Assembly (NCBI GenBank): GCA_947495135.1
Contig: CANLXN010000002.1
Location: 1-64,000 of the forward strand
DNA: 64,000 bases
Direction: 5' to 3'
From: an uncultured Flavobacteriaceae bacterium
Lineage (GTDB): Bacteria; Bacteroidota; Bacteroidia; Flavobacteriales; Flavobacteriaceae
How positions within the stretch are numbered: the first letter of the stretch is position 1; each line of letters begins with the position of its first letter. The translations under genes and the position numbers were made by a program. Positions 53,542 through 62,060 of the stretch are shown here, piece by piece. Below the pieces are notes generated by a model, which did no database searches, was not told the origin of the DNA, and worked only from the letters and a program-made list of their open reading frames with translations.

Positions 53542-54342
53542 TCAATTGCTTTTTACCGCTTTGAGTTCAAACACTAAAGGATATAATTTCTCTTGGAGCT
53601 CAAACATCCCATCTTGATTCTCTATTAAATTTGGAAAAATATCATAGGGAGAAGCATCATATTCGTTTAGGTATTCGATGCTCAATCCTGCTTCGATAAG
53701 CGCGTTAACGACTTCGGATAACGGATGATTCCAACCGTATTCTTTACTAACTATTTTATCCTCAGTCTCTGCATAAGTTCCTTCATATTCATCATAAATA
53801 GCTTCTTTTTGATGGTATCCATATTTCATTTCTGGCGGATTGGTTTGATAGTCAAACATCCAAGCTATTGGGTGAAATTCGACTATGTAAAACTCCCCTC
53901 CTTTTTTAAGACGATCCGAAATCATTTGAGCCCACGGATTTAAATCTGGCAACCAACCTATGGTACCGTAACTAGTAAAAACAATGTCAAATGTGTCTTT
54001 TATATGCTTGGAAGTATCCAGCACATTACAGCAAACAAACTGAGCATCCAAACCAAGCTCATTGTTTAAACTTTGGGCTAATTCAATACCCTTATCCGAA
54101 ATATCAACCCCTGTACATTTCGCTCCCAGCCTACTCCAGCTCAAGGTATCTTGACCAAAATGACATTGCAAATGTAACAACGACTTTCCTTGAACATTTC
54201 CTAAGGAATCCAATTCGTATCGATTTAAAGAAGATGCGCCTGATTTAAAAGCTGCCATATTATAGAAATCACTCTTAGAATGTACGGCGACCTTTTTATT
54301 CCAAGTCTCTTTATTGGTATCGAAAGCTTTTTGAATATCCAT
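53542..54342 (-). CDS. Class I SAM-dependent methyltransferase
   Basis: A 266-residue methyltransferase. Motif I is LLHLQCHFGQDTLSWSRLGA, followed by TGVDIS and FDIVFTSYGTIGWLPDL. Similar proteins are called class I SAM-dependent methyltransferases with no known substrate. It is divergent from the lipoprotein gene at 54408 that opens the kynurenine cluster. Confidence 0.9.
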   Translation of the reverse strand: MDIQKAFDTNKETWNKKVAVHSKSDFYNMAAFKSGASSLNRYELDSLGNVQGKSLLHLQCHFGQDTLSWSRLGAKCTGVDISDKGIELAQSLNNELGLDAQFVCCNVLDTSKHIKDTFDIVFTSYGTIGWLPDLNPWAQMISDRLKKGGEFYIVEFHPIAWMFDYQTNPPEMKYGYHQKEAIYDEYEGTYAETEDKIVSKEYGWNHPLSEVVNALIEAGLSIEYLNEYDASPYDIFPNLIENQDGMFELQEKLYPLVFELKAVKSN

Positions 54343-54407
54343 ACTTTAAAAATACAAAAATTATGAGTAGACCATTACTTTGCGTATTTTTACTAAAAAC
54401 CAACCTC

Positions 54408-55118
54408 ATGACAAAAAGTATCGCCTTTATATTTATTTGCCTTAGTTTATTTGCTTGTAAAGACATAGCAAAAGAACTCGAAACCGACACCAATAATCGT
54501 GGTAGTCGCGAATTTATTCCAGATCATGATGCCAATCCCGTAATGACTACGGCCAGAACTATTGCAATAAAAAACGGACTCGATAAATGGGATCAAGTAA
54601 ACAAAATAGAATTTACCTTCAATGTGGATCGTGGAGAAAGTCATTTTGAACGCAGCTGGATTTGGGAGCCAAAAACAACTGCAGTAACAATGATCATGGG
54701 AAAAGACACCGTTTCTTATAAAAGAAATGCAATGGATAGCACCCACTTAAGAGCGGATCAATCGTTTATTAACGACAAATACTGGTTATTAGCTCCCTAC
54801 AATTTGGTATGGGACGAAGGCACTCGGTTTTCAGAAAAAGAAAGTGTAGTAGCCCCTATTTCAAAAGATACCATGAACATGCTCACCATCAAGTATGGAA
54901 ATGAAGGTGGATATACACCTGGAGACGCTTATGATTTTTACTTCGGAAAAGACTTCGTAATAAAAGAATGGGTGTTCAGAGAAAATGACACCACTGCTCC
55001 TTCCATGATTACTACTTGGGAAGACTATCAGGTAATGAAAGGACTTAATATTGCAAGAATGCATAAAGACAGTACAGGAAATTTAAAATTATATTTCTCG
55101 AATATTTCAGTAAAGTAA
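54408..55118 (+). CDS. Lipoprotein ahead of kynU, unknown function
   Basis: A 236-residue lipoprotein (SLFACKD, Cys about 17). The rest is beta-rich with many Trp and charged residues (HFERSWIWEPKTTAVTMIMG, KDTVSYKRNAMDST); no family name is certain. It is 7 bases from kynU and probably cotranscribed, so it may belong to the tryptophan catabolic operon or be a passenger. An upstream in-frame ATG at 54363 would place 15 residues before the signal and is less likely. Confidence 0.78.
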   Translation: MTKSIAFIFICLSLFACKDIAKELETDTNNRGSREFIPDHDANPVMTTARTIAIKNGLDKWDQVNKIEFTFNVDRGESHFERSWIWEPKTTAVTMIMGKDTVSYKRNAMDSTHLRADQSFINDKYWLLAPYNLVWDEGTRFSEKESVVAPISKDTMNMLTIKYGNEGGYTPGDAYDFYFGKDFVIKEWVFRENDTTAPSMITTWEDYQVMKGLNIARMHKDSTGNLKLYFSNISVK

Positions 55119-55125
55119 ACAATCT

Positions 55126-56388
55126 ATGTATCAAAACAGTCTGGAATACGCTCAACAATGTGATGCAAACGACCCACTATCCTCCTTTAGAAATAGGTTT
55201 CTTCTCCCAAAAGACACCGATGGAAATAACCTAATTTATCTGTGCGGAAACTCGCTAGGGCTTCAACCTGTATCTACTTCGGCATATATTAAAATGGAAT
55301 TGGACGACTGGGCCAAACACGGAGTAGAAGGCCATACCGATGCCGAACATCCTTGGCTGCCTTATCATGAGTTTTTAACCAAGAACATGGCAGATCTGGT
55401 AGGAGCAAAACCAAGCGAAGTAGTGGTAATGAATACACTTACCACCAATCTCCATCTAATGATGGTTTCCTTCTATAGACCCACAGCAACCAAACACAAA
55501 ATAATTGTAGAAAGTGACGCGTTCCCAAGCGACAAATACGCTGTCGAGAGCCAGTTAAGGTTTCATGGCCATGACCCTAAGGAAGGACTTATTCTCTGGA
55601 CCCCTAGAGAAGGAGAAGAATTATGTAGATTCGAAGATCTAGAAAAAATCATGGATCTGCATGGGGATGAAATTGCCTTAATCATGATTGGGAGCACCAA
55701 CTATTATAGCGGACAACATTTTCCACTTAAAAAAATTACAGAACTAGGGCATCGACATGGCTGTATGGTTGGATTCGATTTGGCCCATGGCGCTGGAAAC
55801 ATACAACCTGACCTTCATAATACTGGTGCCGACTTTGCTGTTTGGTGCTCGTATAAATACATCAATAGTGGGCCAGGCAGCTTAGGAGGATGTTTTGTAC
55901 ACGAACGTCATGCCAACAATCCAGAACTACACAGATTTGCTGGTTGGTGGGGACACAATAAAGACACTCGATTCAACATGCGTCATGAGTTTGATGCGCT
56001 TTCGGGCGCTGAAGGATGGCAGTTAAGCAATCCACCAATACTCTCTATGGCGGCTATAAGAGCTAGTTTAGATGTCTTTGCGGAAGCTGGGTTTGACAAT
56101 CTCAGAGAGAAGTCGATTGAATTAACTGGCTACCTCGAATACTTGATCGACCATCTACAAGACGATCGGATTAACATCATTACTCCCAGAGATCCAGAAC
56201 AAAGAGGCTGTCAACTTTCCATACAAGTAAAAAGTGCCAATAAAGCGCTACATACAGAACTTACAAAAGCAGGTGTAATAAGTGATTGGCGTGAGCCAGA
56301 TGTAATTAGAGTTGCTCCCGCTCCTTTGTACAATAGTTTTGAAGACGTCTTTGAGTTTGTGAATAGGTTGAAAAAGGTATTGAACTAA
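55126..56388 (+). CDS. kynU: Kynureninase
   Basis: A 420-residue PLP enzyme that splits kynurenine or 3-hydroxykynurenine to anthranilate or 3-hydroxyanthranilate plus alanine. Seen: CGNSLGLQP, the PLP-Lys in WCSYKYINSGPGSLGG, GFDLAHGAGN, and HRFAGWWGHNKDTRFNM. Full length. It forms a tight run with a lipoprotein gene and kmo, consistent with kynurenine catabolism. Confidence 0.96.
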   Translation: MYQNSLEYAQQCDANDPLSSFRNRFLLPKDTDGNNLIYLCGNSLGLQPVSTSAYIKMELDDWAKHGVEGHTDAEHPWLPYHEFLTKNMADLVGAKPSEVVVMNTLTTNLHLMMVSFYRPTATKHKIIVESDAFPSDKYAVESQLRFHGHDPKEGLILWTPREGEELCRFEDLEKIMDLHGDEIALIMIGSTNYYSGQHFPLKKITELGHRHGCMVGFDLAHGAGNIQPDLHNTGADFAVWCSYKYINSGPGSLGGCFVHERHANNPELHRFAGWWGHNKDTRFNMRHEFDALSGAEGWQLSNPPILSMAAIRASLDVFAEAGFDNLREKSIELTGYLEYLIDHLQDDRINIITPRDPEQRGCQLSIQVKSANKALHTELTKAGVISDWREPDVIRVAPAPLYNSFEDVFEFVNRLKKVLN

Positions 56389-56820
56389 GTGAAAAATTTG
56401 GTGCTCATATCGATCCTATTTATCTCCTTGAGTAGTTGCAATTATTTCGACTCTGGCGTATCGATAGACGATCCAAAAAGTTGGGATAAATTATTTTATG
56501 AAGAAGTACCTAGTGAAGTAAACATCATCCATTCTTACCTTTGGAAATCTTCGCACTTCACTTACGAAATAGTTACCTACTTTGAGATAGAGGCCTCTAA
56601 AGAGTTCATAGATGGTTACATTATAAAGAAATTCGATCTTCGTGAGTTAGGACCTTCAGAAAATACCAAGGTTACGTTCTTCGACAACGATATGAGACCA
56701 GAATGGTTTGTTCCTAAAAGCATAGATAACTATGTTATTTGGGAGGCCGAAAAATTTGAATTTAAATTACTTATGGACAAAGGGTCCAAACAATTTTTCT
56801 TTTACATGTATCAATTTTAA
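56389..56820 (+). CDS. Small lipoprotein between kynU and kmo
   Basis: A 143-residue protein with a lipoprotein signal (LFISLSSCNYF). The start is GTG immediately after the kynU stop. The remainder, including WKSSHFTYEIVTYFEIEASKEFIDGYIIKKFDL, is not recognised. It is 4 bases from kmo and so lies inside the pathway operon, but nothing shows a catabolic role. Confidence 0.72.
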   Translation: MKNLVLISILFISLSSCNYFDSGVSIDDPKSWDKLFYEEVPSEVNIIHSYLWKSSHFTYEIVTYFEIEASKEFIDGYIIKKFDLRELGPSENTKVTFFDNDMRPEWFVPKSIDNYVIWEAEKFEFKLLMDKGSKQFFFYMYQF

Positions 56821-56824
56821 TTAA

Positions 56825-58222
56825 ATGAAAAAAACAGATAATATACTTATAATTGGTGCTGGACTTTGTGGAAGCCTTCTTGCCCTACGAATGGCGCAAC
56901 GTGGCTATGAGGTTCAACTTATAGAGAAACGGCCAGATTTGAGAGATGTACACCAAGACGCAGGAAGATCAATCAACTTAGCATTAAGCGACCGAGGATT
57001 AAAAGGGCTTCGATTGGCAGGCGTAGAAGAAGCCGCGAGAGAACTTTGTATTCCAATGACGGGAAGGATGATCCATGATAAAGAAGGCAACACCTTTCTC
57101 AGTAAATATAGTGGTCGGGAAAACGAATATATTAACTCCATCTCACGGCCAGGTTTAAACATGCTCCTTCTCGACGCAGCAGAAGCAATGCCTAACGTGA
57201 CTATTACATTTAATAAGGGTTGCAAAAGCGTAGATTTAGAAAATGCGACTGCAACCTTTAAAGATTATCAAACGGGAGAAGAGATTACCTACAAAGGAGA
57301 TGTTATCTTAGGAACAGATGGCGCGGGATCGGTAGTAAGAAAAAACATGTTCAACCACAAGAAATTCCTTTTTAGTTTCTCCCAAGAATGGCTTACCCAC
57401 GGATACAAAGAAATTACCATCCCAAAAGCCGATGATGGCGGATTTAGAACCGAGAAAGGAGCGCTTCACATTTGGCCTAGAGGAGAAGACATGTTGATTG
57501 CGCTGCCAAATTTAGACGGAAGTTTTACAGTAACCTTGTTCCTCCCCTACTCGAACAGTGATTATTGTTTCGACAACCTTACCAGTCCAGAAATGGTACT
57601 AGAATATTTTACAAAAGAATATCCCGACGCAATTAGTTTAATGCCAAATTTAGTAGAGGAATTTTTCGATAACCCAACTGGACCATTGGGTACCATTAAA
57701 TGCTCTCCTTGGAACAGCTACGGAAAAACGCTGCTGTTAGGAGATGCAGCACACGCAATTGTACCATTCTACGGGCAAGGGATGAATGCCTCTTTTGAAG
57801 ACGTTATCGTTTTTGATGAAGTATTGGAAGCTCATGAAGGGGATTGGCAAAAAGTATTTTCGGCATACGAAGCAGCAAGGAAAAAAGACACGGATGCCAT
57901 CGCAGATCTAGCAGTAGACAATTTTCACGAAATGAAAGAGCATACCGCGAGTCGGTTATTTCAGGCTAAAAGAAAACTAGAAACCGCTTTTGAAGCAGAA
58001 TTTCCGGAAGAATATTACAGCAAATATTCATTGGTTACCTTTAATGAGAATATCAGTTATCATGAAGCAATGACCAGAGGACGAGCACAAGACAAAGCCA
58101 TTCTCAATCTCTTAGACGATGGAAAATTAACCGATGCTATGAGTTTGAAAGAAAAACTGACAATGGTTCAGAAAGAAACTCAAGAAATACTTCACGATGA
58201 CGAAGTAGTAGGAAAAATGTAA
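56825..58222 (+). CDS. kmo: Kynurenine 3-monooxygenase
   Basis: A 465-residue FAD monooxygenase hydroxylating L-kynurenine with NADPH and O2. FAD motifs: IIGAGLCGSLLALRMAQRG, then DVHQDAGRSINLALSDRGL, and GDAAHAIVPFYGQGMNASFED. The KMO-typical length and end are present; the C-terminal region lacks a strong membrane anchor. Its product goes to kynureninase. Confidence 0.96.
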   Translation: MKKTDNILIIGAGLCGSLLALRMAQRGYEVQLIEKRPDLRDVHQDAGRSINLALSDRGLKGLRLAGVEEAARELCIPMTGRMIHDKEGNTFLSKYSGRENEYINSISRPGLNMLLLDAAEAMPNVTITFNKGCKSVDLENATATFKDYQTGEEITYKGDVILGTDGAGSVVRKNMFNHKKFLFSFSQEWLTHGYKEITIPKADDGGFRTEKGALHIWPRGEDMLIALPNLDGSFTVTLFLPYSNSDYCFDNLTSPEMVLEYFTKEYPDAISLMPNLVEEFFDNPTGPLGTIKCSPWNSYGKTLLLGDAAHAIVPFYGQGMNASFEDVIVFDEVLEAHEGDWQKVFSAYEAARKKDTDAIADLAVDNFHEMKEHTASRLFQAKRKLETAFEAEFPEEYYSKYSLVTFNENISYHEAMTRGRAQDKAILNLLDDGKLTDAMSLKEKLTMVQKETQEILHDDEVVGKM

Positions 58223-58303
58223 TCCCTACCAGACACAAACACCGCAATTGAAAGCATTTAACAAGATTCAAGAGCTATAGATTAAGGAATAAATAATAAT
58301 AGT

Positions 58304-58729
58304 ATGAAAAGTAATTTAGTAGAAGGAAAAGCAACACCAAGAGGAGCGTATCCCCATGTAAAAAGAGTTGGAGATTTTATATTTGTTAGCGGTACTAGTT
58401 CTCGCTTACCAGACAATACATTTGCGGGAGTTCATCAAGTAGACGAGATGGGTACCATGAAATTAGACGTTGAAGAACAAACGCGTGCAGTTTTAAACAA
58501 CATCAAAGACTACCTCGCCACTGAAGGAGCCACAATGGAAGACGTAGTAGACGTTACCAGCTTTTTAGTGAACATGAACGATTTTGCAGGTTATAACAAG
58601 GTGTACGCTGAGTTTTTCAGTAAAGAAACAGGTCCTGCAAGAACCACAGTAGCAGTTCATCAATTACCTCACCCTAATTTGGTGGTAGAAATTAAGGCTA
58701 TGGCTTATAAAAAAGTTTCTAACAACTAA
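58304..58729 (+). CDS. RidA-family protein, probable 2-aminomuconate deaminase
   Basis: A 141-residue RidA-fold protein. Its ends and core ([20 protein letters not shown] and [20 protein letters not shown]) closely resemble the 2-aminomuconate deaminases of Pseudomonas and Bordetella nitrobenzoate and aminophenol pathways, more than RidA imine deaminases. The conserved Arg of RidA (GPARTTV) is present. Next to aminomuconate-semialdehyde dehydrogenase and ACMSD, it should remove ammonia from 2-aminomuconate. The assignment rests on sequence likeness and neighbours. Confidence 0.87.
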   Translation: MKSNLVEGKATPRGAYPHVKRVGDFIFVSGTSSRLPDNTFAGVHQVDEMGTMKLDVEEQTRAVLNNIKDYLATEGATMEDVVDVTSFLVNMNDFAGYNKVYAEFFSKETGPARTTVAVHQLPHPNLVVEIKAMAYKKVSNN

Positions 58730-58798
58730 TATGCTACGGCAAATATGCTCGATTTCGACTTCAGTGCTAAATATCAGAACTAACTAAGCCTGCAAAAA

Positions 58799-59617
58799 AT
58801 GAACTTCAAATCATACTTTTTTATTATTATAATTACGTTCATGAGCACACTAACATTCGCTCAAGAAAAGCAACCTTTTGCCATTGGAGAAACTGTTTCC
58901 ATCTATTCGGATGAGTTAAACGAAGAACGAACTCTGAATATTTATTTACCTCAGAGCTATAATGAGGCAGCCGATAAAAAATATCCTGTTATTTATCTAT
59001 TAGATGGTTCTGCCGATGAAGACTTTATTCATATCGCTGGCCTCGTTCAATTTGGTTCCTTTTCATGGATAAACATGATCCCAGAAACTATTGTTGTTGG
59101 TATTTCGAATATAGATCGAAAACACGATTTCACGTATCCCACCAAAAACATAAAAGATAAAGAGGATTTCCCAACCACTGGCGGATCCAAAAAATTCATT
59201 GATTTTATTGCTAAAGAACTTCAGCCGTTTATCACAAAGAATTATATGGTAACAGAGGAAAGAACCATTATTGGACAATCGCTAGGAGGTTTACTTGCTT
59301 CTGAAATTTTCTTGAAGAAACCAGATCTATTTGATCACTATATCATCGTAAGTCCGAGTCTTTGGTGGGACGACGAATCTTTATTAAACATTCAAGCAAC
59401 TCCATATTCAACCAAAAAGTCAATTTACATTGGCGTAGGAAAAGAGGGAAAAGTAATGGAAACGGTAGCAAAACAGCTTCATGAAAAGCTAAAAACAACC
59501 GTACCGCCAAGCACTCAATTAGAGTTCAATTATTTCGAACAATTGGATCATGGAGATACGCTGCATCTTGCCGCCTACGACGCATTTAAAAAATTATTTA
59601 GTTCGAAAACCGAATAA
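58799..59617 (+). CDS. Exported alpha/beta-hydrolase, esterase (COG2819-like)
   Basis: A 272-residue protein with a signal peptide (to about FAQE). The nucleophile elbow is GQSLGG, with YLLDGSADEDF early and a late DHGDT that may hold the catalytic His. The family includes esterases for siderophores and short esters. It sits inside the kynurenine cluster one base before the aldehyde dehydrogenase. It could act on an extracellular ester, but a formamidase role is not supported. Confidence 0.85.
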   Translation: MNFKSYFFIIIITFMSTLTFAQEKQPFAIGETVSIYSDELNEERTLNIYLPQSYNEAADKKYPVIYLLDGSADEDFIHIAGLVQFGSFSWINMIPETIVVGISNIDRKHDFTYPTKNIKDKEDFPTTGGSKKFIDFIAKELQPFITKNYMVTEERTIIGQSLGGLLASEIFLKKPDLFDHYIIVSPSLWWDDESLLNIQATPYSTKKSIYIGVGKEGKVMETVAKQLHEKLKTTVPPSTQLEFNYFEQLDHGDTLHLAAYDAFKKLFSSKTE

Positions 59618-59618
59618 T

Positions 59619-61073
59619 ATGACAACTATTCTAAACTATATAAACGGAACTTTCTGCGAACCAAAAAATGGTAAATGGCTTGACAACTATAATCCGAGCA
59701 AAGGGAACGTCTACTCAAAAATAGCAAGCAGCACAAAAGAAGACGTAGACTTGGCATACCAAGCAGCCAAAGACGCTTTTCCATCTTGGTCTAACACTAC
59801 CATAGACGATCGCTCCCGTATTCTATTAAGAATAGCCGATCTTATTGAAGCCAATCTAGACAAACTGGCTCATGCCGAAGCCTTGGACAATGGGAAACCG
59901 CTGAGCCTTGCAAAGGCGGTAGATATTCCACGAGCTTCCGCTAACTTTCGATTTTTTGCGCACGCAATTACGCAGTTCGCAAGCGAATCCCACGAAAGTG
60001 TTGGCTTAAATACAATGAACTTTACACTTCGAGAACCCATTGGCGTTGTTGGATGTATTTCTCCTTGGAATTTACCGCTCTATTTATTTACATGGAAAGT
60101 TGCACCTGCAATTGCCGCAGGAAATACGGTGGTTGCCAAACCGAGTGAAGTAACTCCTATGACAGCTTTCCTTTTAGGAGAAATTTTAACCGAAGCAGGA
60201 TTGCCCAAAGGTGTTTTAAATATGGTTCACGGCTTAGGCCCTTCGGCTGGACAAGCCATTGTAGAACACCCAAATATCAAGGCAATCTCTTTTACCGGAG
60301 GTACCAAAACAGGGGAACATTTGGCGAGAACCGCTGCGCCTATGTTTAAAAAATTATCTTTAGAGTTAGGAGGTAAAAATCCAAACCTAATTTTTGCCGA
60401 CTGCGACTATCAGAAGATGCTATCGGTTACGGTAAGATCTTCTTTTGCCAACCAAGGACAGATATGCCTTTGTGGAAGCAGAATTTTTGTTGAACGGTCT
60501 ATTTTTGATCAATTCAAAAAGGACTTTGTACAAAAGGTCTCCTTGTTAAAAGTGGGTGACCCTTTTCAAGCAGATACCAAGGTGGGTGCCCTAGTGTCCA
60601 AACCTCATTTAGAAAAGGTTGAATCCTACATCAAACTAGCAAAAGAAGAGGGAGGAAACGTATTATTTGGAGGCGAACGAGTACTAGTTCAAGACTGCGA
60701 AGATGGATACTATCTCCAACCAACCGTTATTGAGGTTTTTGACGATCAATGTAGAGTTAATCAGGAAGAAATTTTTGGACCAGTAGTGACCCTTATGCCC
60801 TTCGATACGGAGGAAGAAGCCTTGAAGATGGCAAATGGCGTAAAATACGGCCTATCGTCTACGCTTTGGACGAGTGATCTAAACAGAACCATGCGGGTGT
60901 CAAAAAAATTAGAGGCAGGAATTGTATGGGTAAACACTTGGCTTAACCGAGATCTAAGAACTCCCTTTGGCGGTACAAAAGCGAGTGGTGTTGGACGAGA
61001 AGGCGGATTTGAAGCTCTTCGATTTTTTACAGAGGCGAAGAATATTTGCATAAAGTATAACGAGGAAGATTGA
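59619..61073 (+). CDS. Aldehyde dehydrogenase, probable 2-aminomuconate-6-semialdehyde dehydrogenase
   Basis: A 484-residue NAD-dependent enzyme. NAD region ISPWNLPLYLFTWKVAPAIAAGN, catalytic Glu in LELGGKNPN, catalytic Cys in FANQGQICLCGSR. It resembles the hydroxymuconic/aminomuconic semialdehyde dehydrogenase group (ALDH8). It oxidises the product of ACMSD to 2-aminomuconate. The ATG at 59619 is chosen because a longer frame would overlap the esterase gene. Confidence 0.88.
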   Translation: MTTILNYINGTFCEPKNGKWLDNYNPSKGNVYSKIASSTKEDVDLAYQAAKDAFPSWSNTTIDDRSRILLRIADLIEANLDKLAHAEALDNGKPLSLAKAVDIPRASANFRFFAHAITQFASESHESVGLNTMNFTLREPIGVVGCISPWNLPLYLFTWKVAPAIAAGNTVVAKPSEVTPMTAFLLGEILTEAGLPKGVLNMVHGLGPSAGQAIVEHPNIKAISFTGGTKTGEHLARTAAPMFKKLSLELGGKNPNLIFADCDYQKMLSVTVRSSFANQGQICLCGSRIFVERSIFDQFKKDFVQKVSLLKVGDPFQADTKVGALVSKPHLEKVESYIKLAKEEGGNVLFGGERVLVQDCEDGYYLQPTVIEVFDDQCRVNQEEIFGPVVTLMPFDTEEEALKMANGVKYGLSSTLWTSDLNRTMRVSKKLEAGIVWVNTWLNRDLRTPFGGTKASGVGREGGFEALRFFTEAKNICIKYNEED

Positions 61074-61139
61074 AACTGTCTTTAATATTGATTGACAACT
61101 ATAATTAAATAAGAAATAAATAATTGAATTTACGATACG

Positions 61140-61925
61140 ATGAATTTAGACCTAACAAATAAAAATGCCCTAGTCTGTGGAAGCACAGCAGGAATAGGAA
61201 AGGCGACTGCAAAGCAGTTAGCTCAATTAGGAGCAACGGTAACACTAGTGGCTAGAAACGAAGAAAAGTTAAAAGAAACACTTATCGAATTACCCTTTGA
61301 GCAAGGTCAGAAACACAATTATTTTGTAGCCGATTTCACAAATACTTCAGAGTTAAAAACCAAACTTGATATAGCCCTGAAGGATAAAATATTCCACATT
61401 CTAATTAATAACACTGGCGGCCCTAAAGGAGGTCCTATTTTTGAAGCAGATCCAGAACAATTTACCAAGGCATTTTCTCAGCACTTAATTTGCAATCAGA
61501 TTTTGGTGCAGGCAGTTGCCCCTGGTATGAAGACGGCAGACTATGGACGTATCATCAATATTATTTCGACTTCGGTAAAGCAGCCTATTGACGGGCTTGG
61601 TGTGAGTAACACTATTCGCGGTGCTGTGGCAAGCTGGAGTAAGACGCTGGCTAATGAATTAGGTCCTTTCGGAATAACTGTCAACAACGTGCTTCCTGGA
61701 TTCACGGCTACCGATAGATTGGCAGACATTATTGGAAATGCTTCCAAACGTTTTGATGGTTCGGAAGAAAAAGCATCTGCCTTTATGAAAAGCATCGTCC
61801 CTGCTAGACGTTTCGCTCAGCCTGGTGAAATTGCCAACGCTGTTGCATTTTTAGCTAGCGAAGCGGCGAGTTATATCAATGGTATTAACTTGCCTGTTGA
61901 TGGTGGGCGCACCAAAAGTTTGTAA
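61140..61925 (+). CDS. Short-chain dehydrogenase-like protein with altered catalytic residues
   Basis: A 261-residue Rossmann-fold protein with the NAD motif VCGSTAGIGKATA and NNTGG. The conserved Ser is at 143 region (IISTS), but the catalytic Tyr-x-x-x-Lys is replaced by Ser156-Asn-Thr-Ile-Arg160. This matches the atypical beta-ketoacyl reductase-like SDR subgroup. It lies between the aldehyde dehydrogenase and ACMSD, a common position in Bacteroidota kynurenine clusters. Its activity is uncertain; it may bind NAD or act with another mechanism. Confidence 0.9.
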   Translation: MNLDLTNKNALVCGSTAGIGKATAKQLAQLGATVTLVARNEEKLKETLIELPFEQGQKHNYFVADFTNTSELKTKLDIALKDKIFHILINNTGGPKGGPIFEADPEQFTKAFSQHLICNQILVQAVAPGMKTADYGRIINIISTSVKQPIDGLGVSNTIRGAVASWSKTLANELGPFGITVNNVLPGFTATDRLADIIGNASKRFDGSEEKASAFMKSIVPARRFAQPGEIANAVAFLASEAASYINGINLPVDGGRTKSL

Positions 61926-61937
61926 CTTAACAACATC

Positions 61938-62013
61938 GCGTTAGGGATAGAGTACGCTACCGTGTAGCGACGAAAGCCCGACCCTTTGGAGCTTGCGGAA
62001 AAGGGAAACGCCC
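61938..62013. repeat. Structured intergenic element, three-way-junction fold
   Basis: GCGTT at 61938-61942 pairs with AACGC at 62007-62011, CGCTAC (61955-61960) with GTAGCG (61964-61969), and CCCTTT (61982-61987) with AAAGGG (62000-62005). The element has the blocks GCGTTAGGGAT, AAAGCCCGACCC and AACGCCC. From memory, similar blocks recur between genes in many Bacteroidota genomes; this was not checked. It lies in the leader of the ACMSD gene. Confidence 0.6.
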
Positions 62014-62060
62014 AAATATAGACAGTAGTCCTATTTAAAAATAAGCCTAAGACAACCAAC

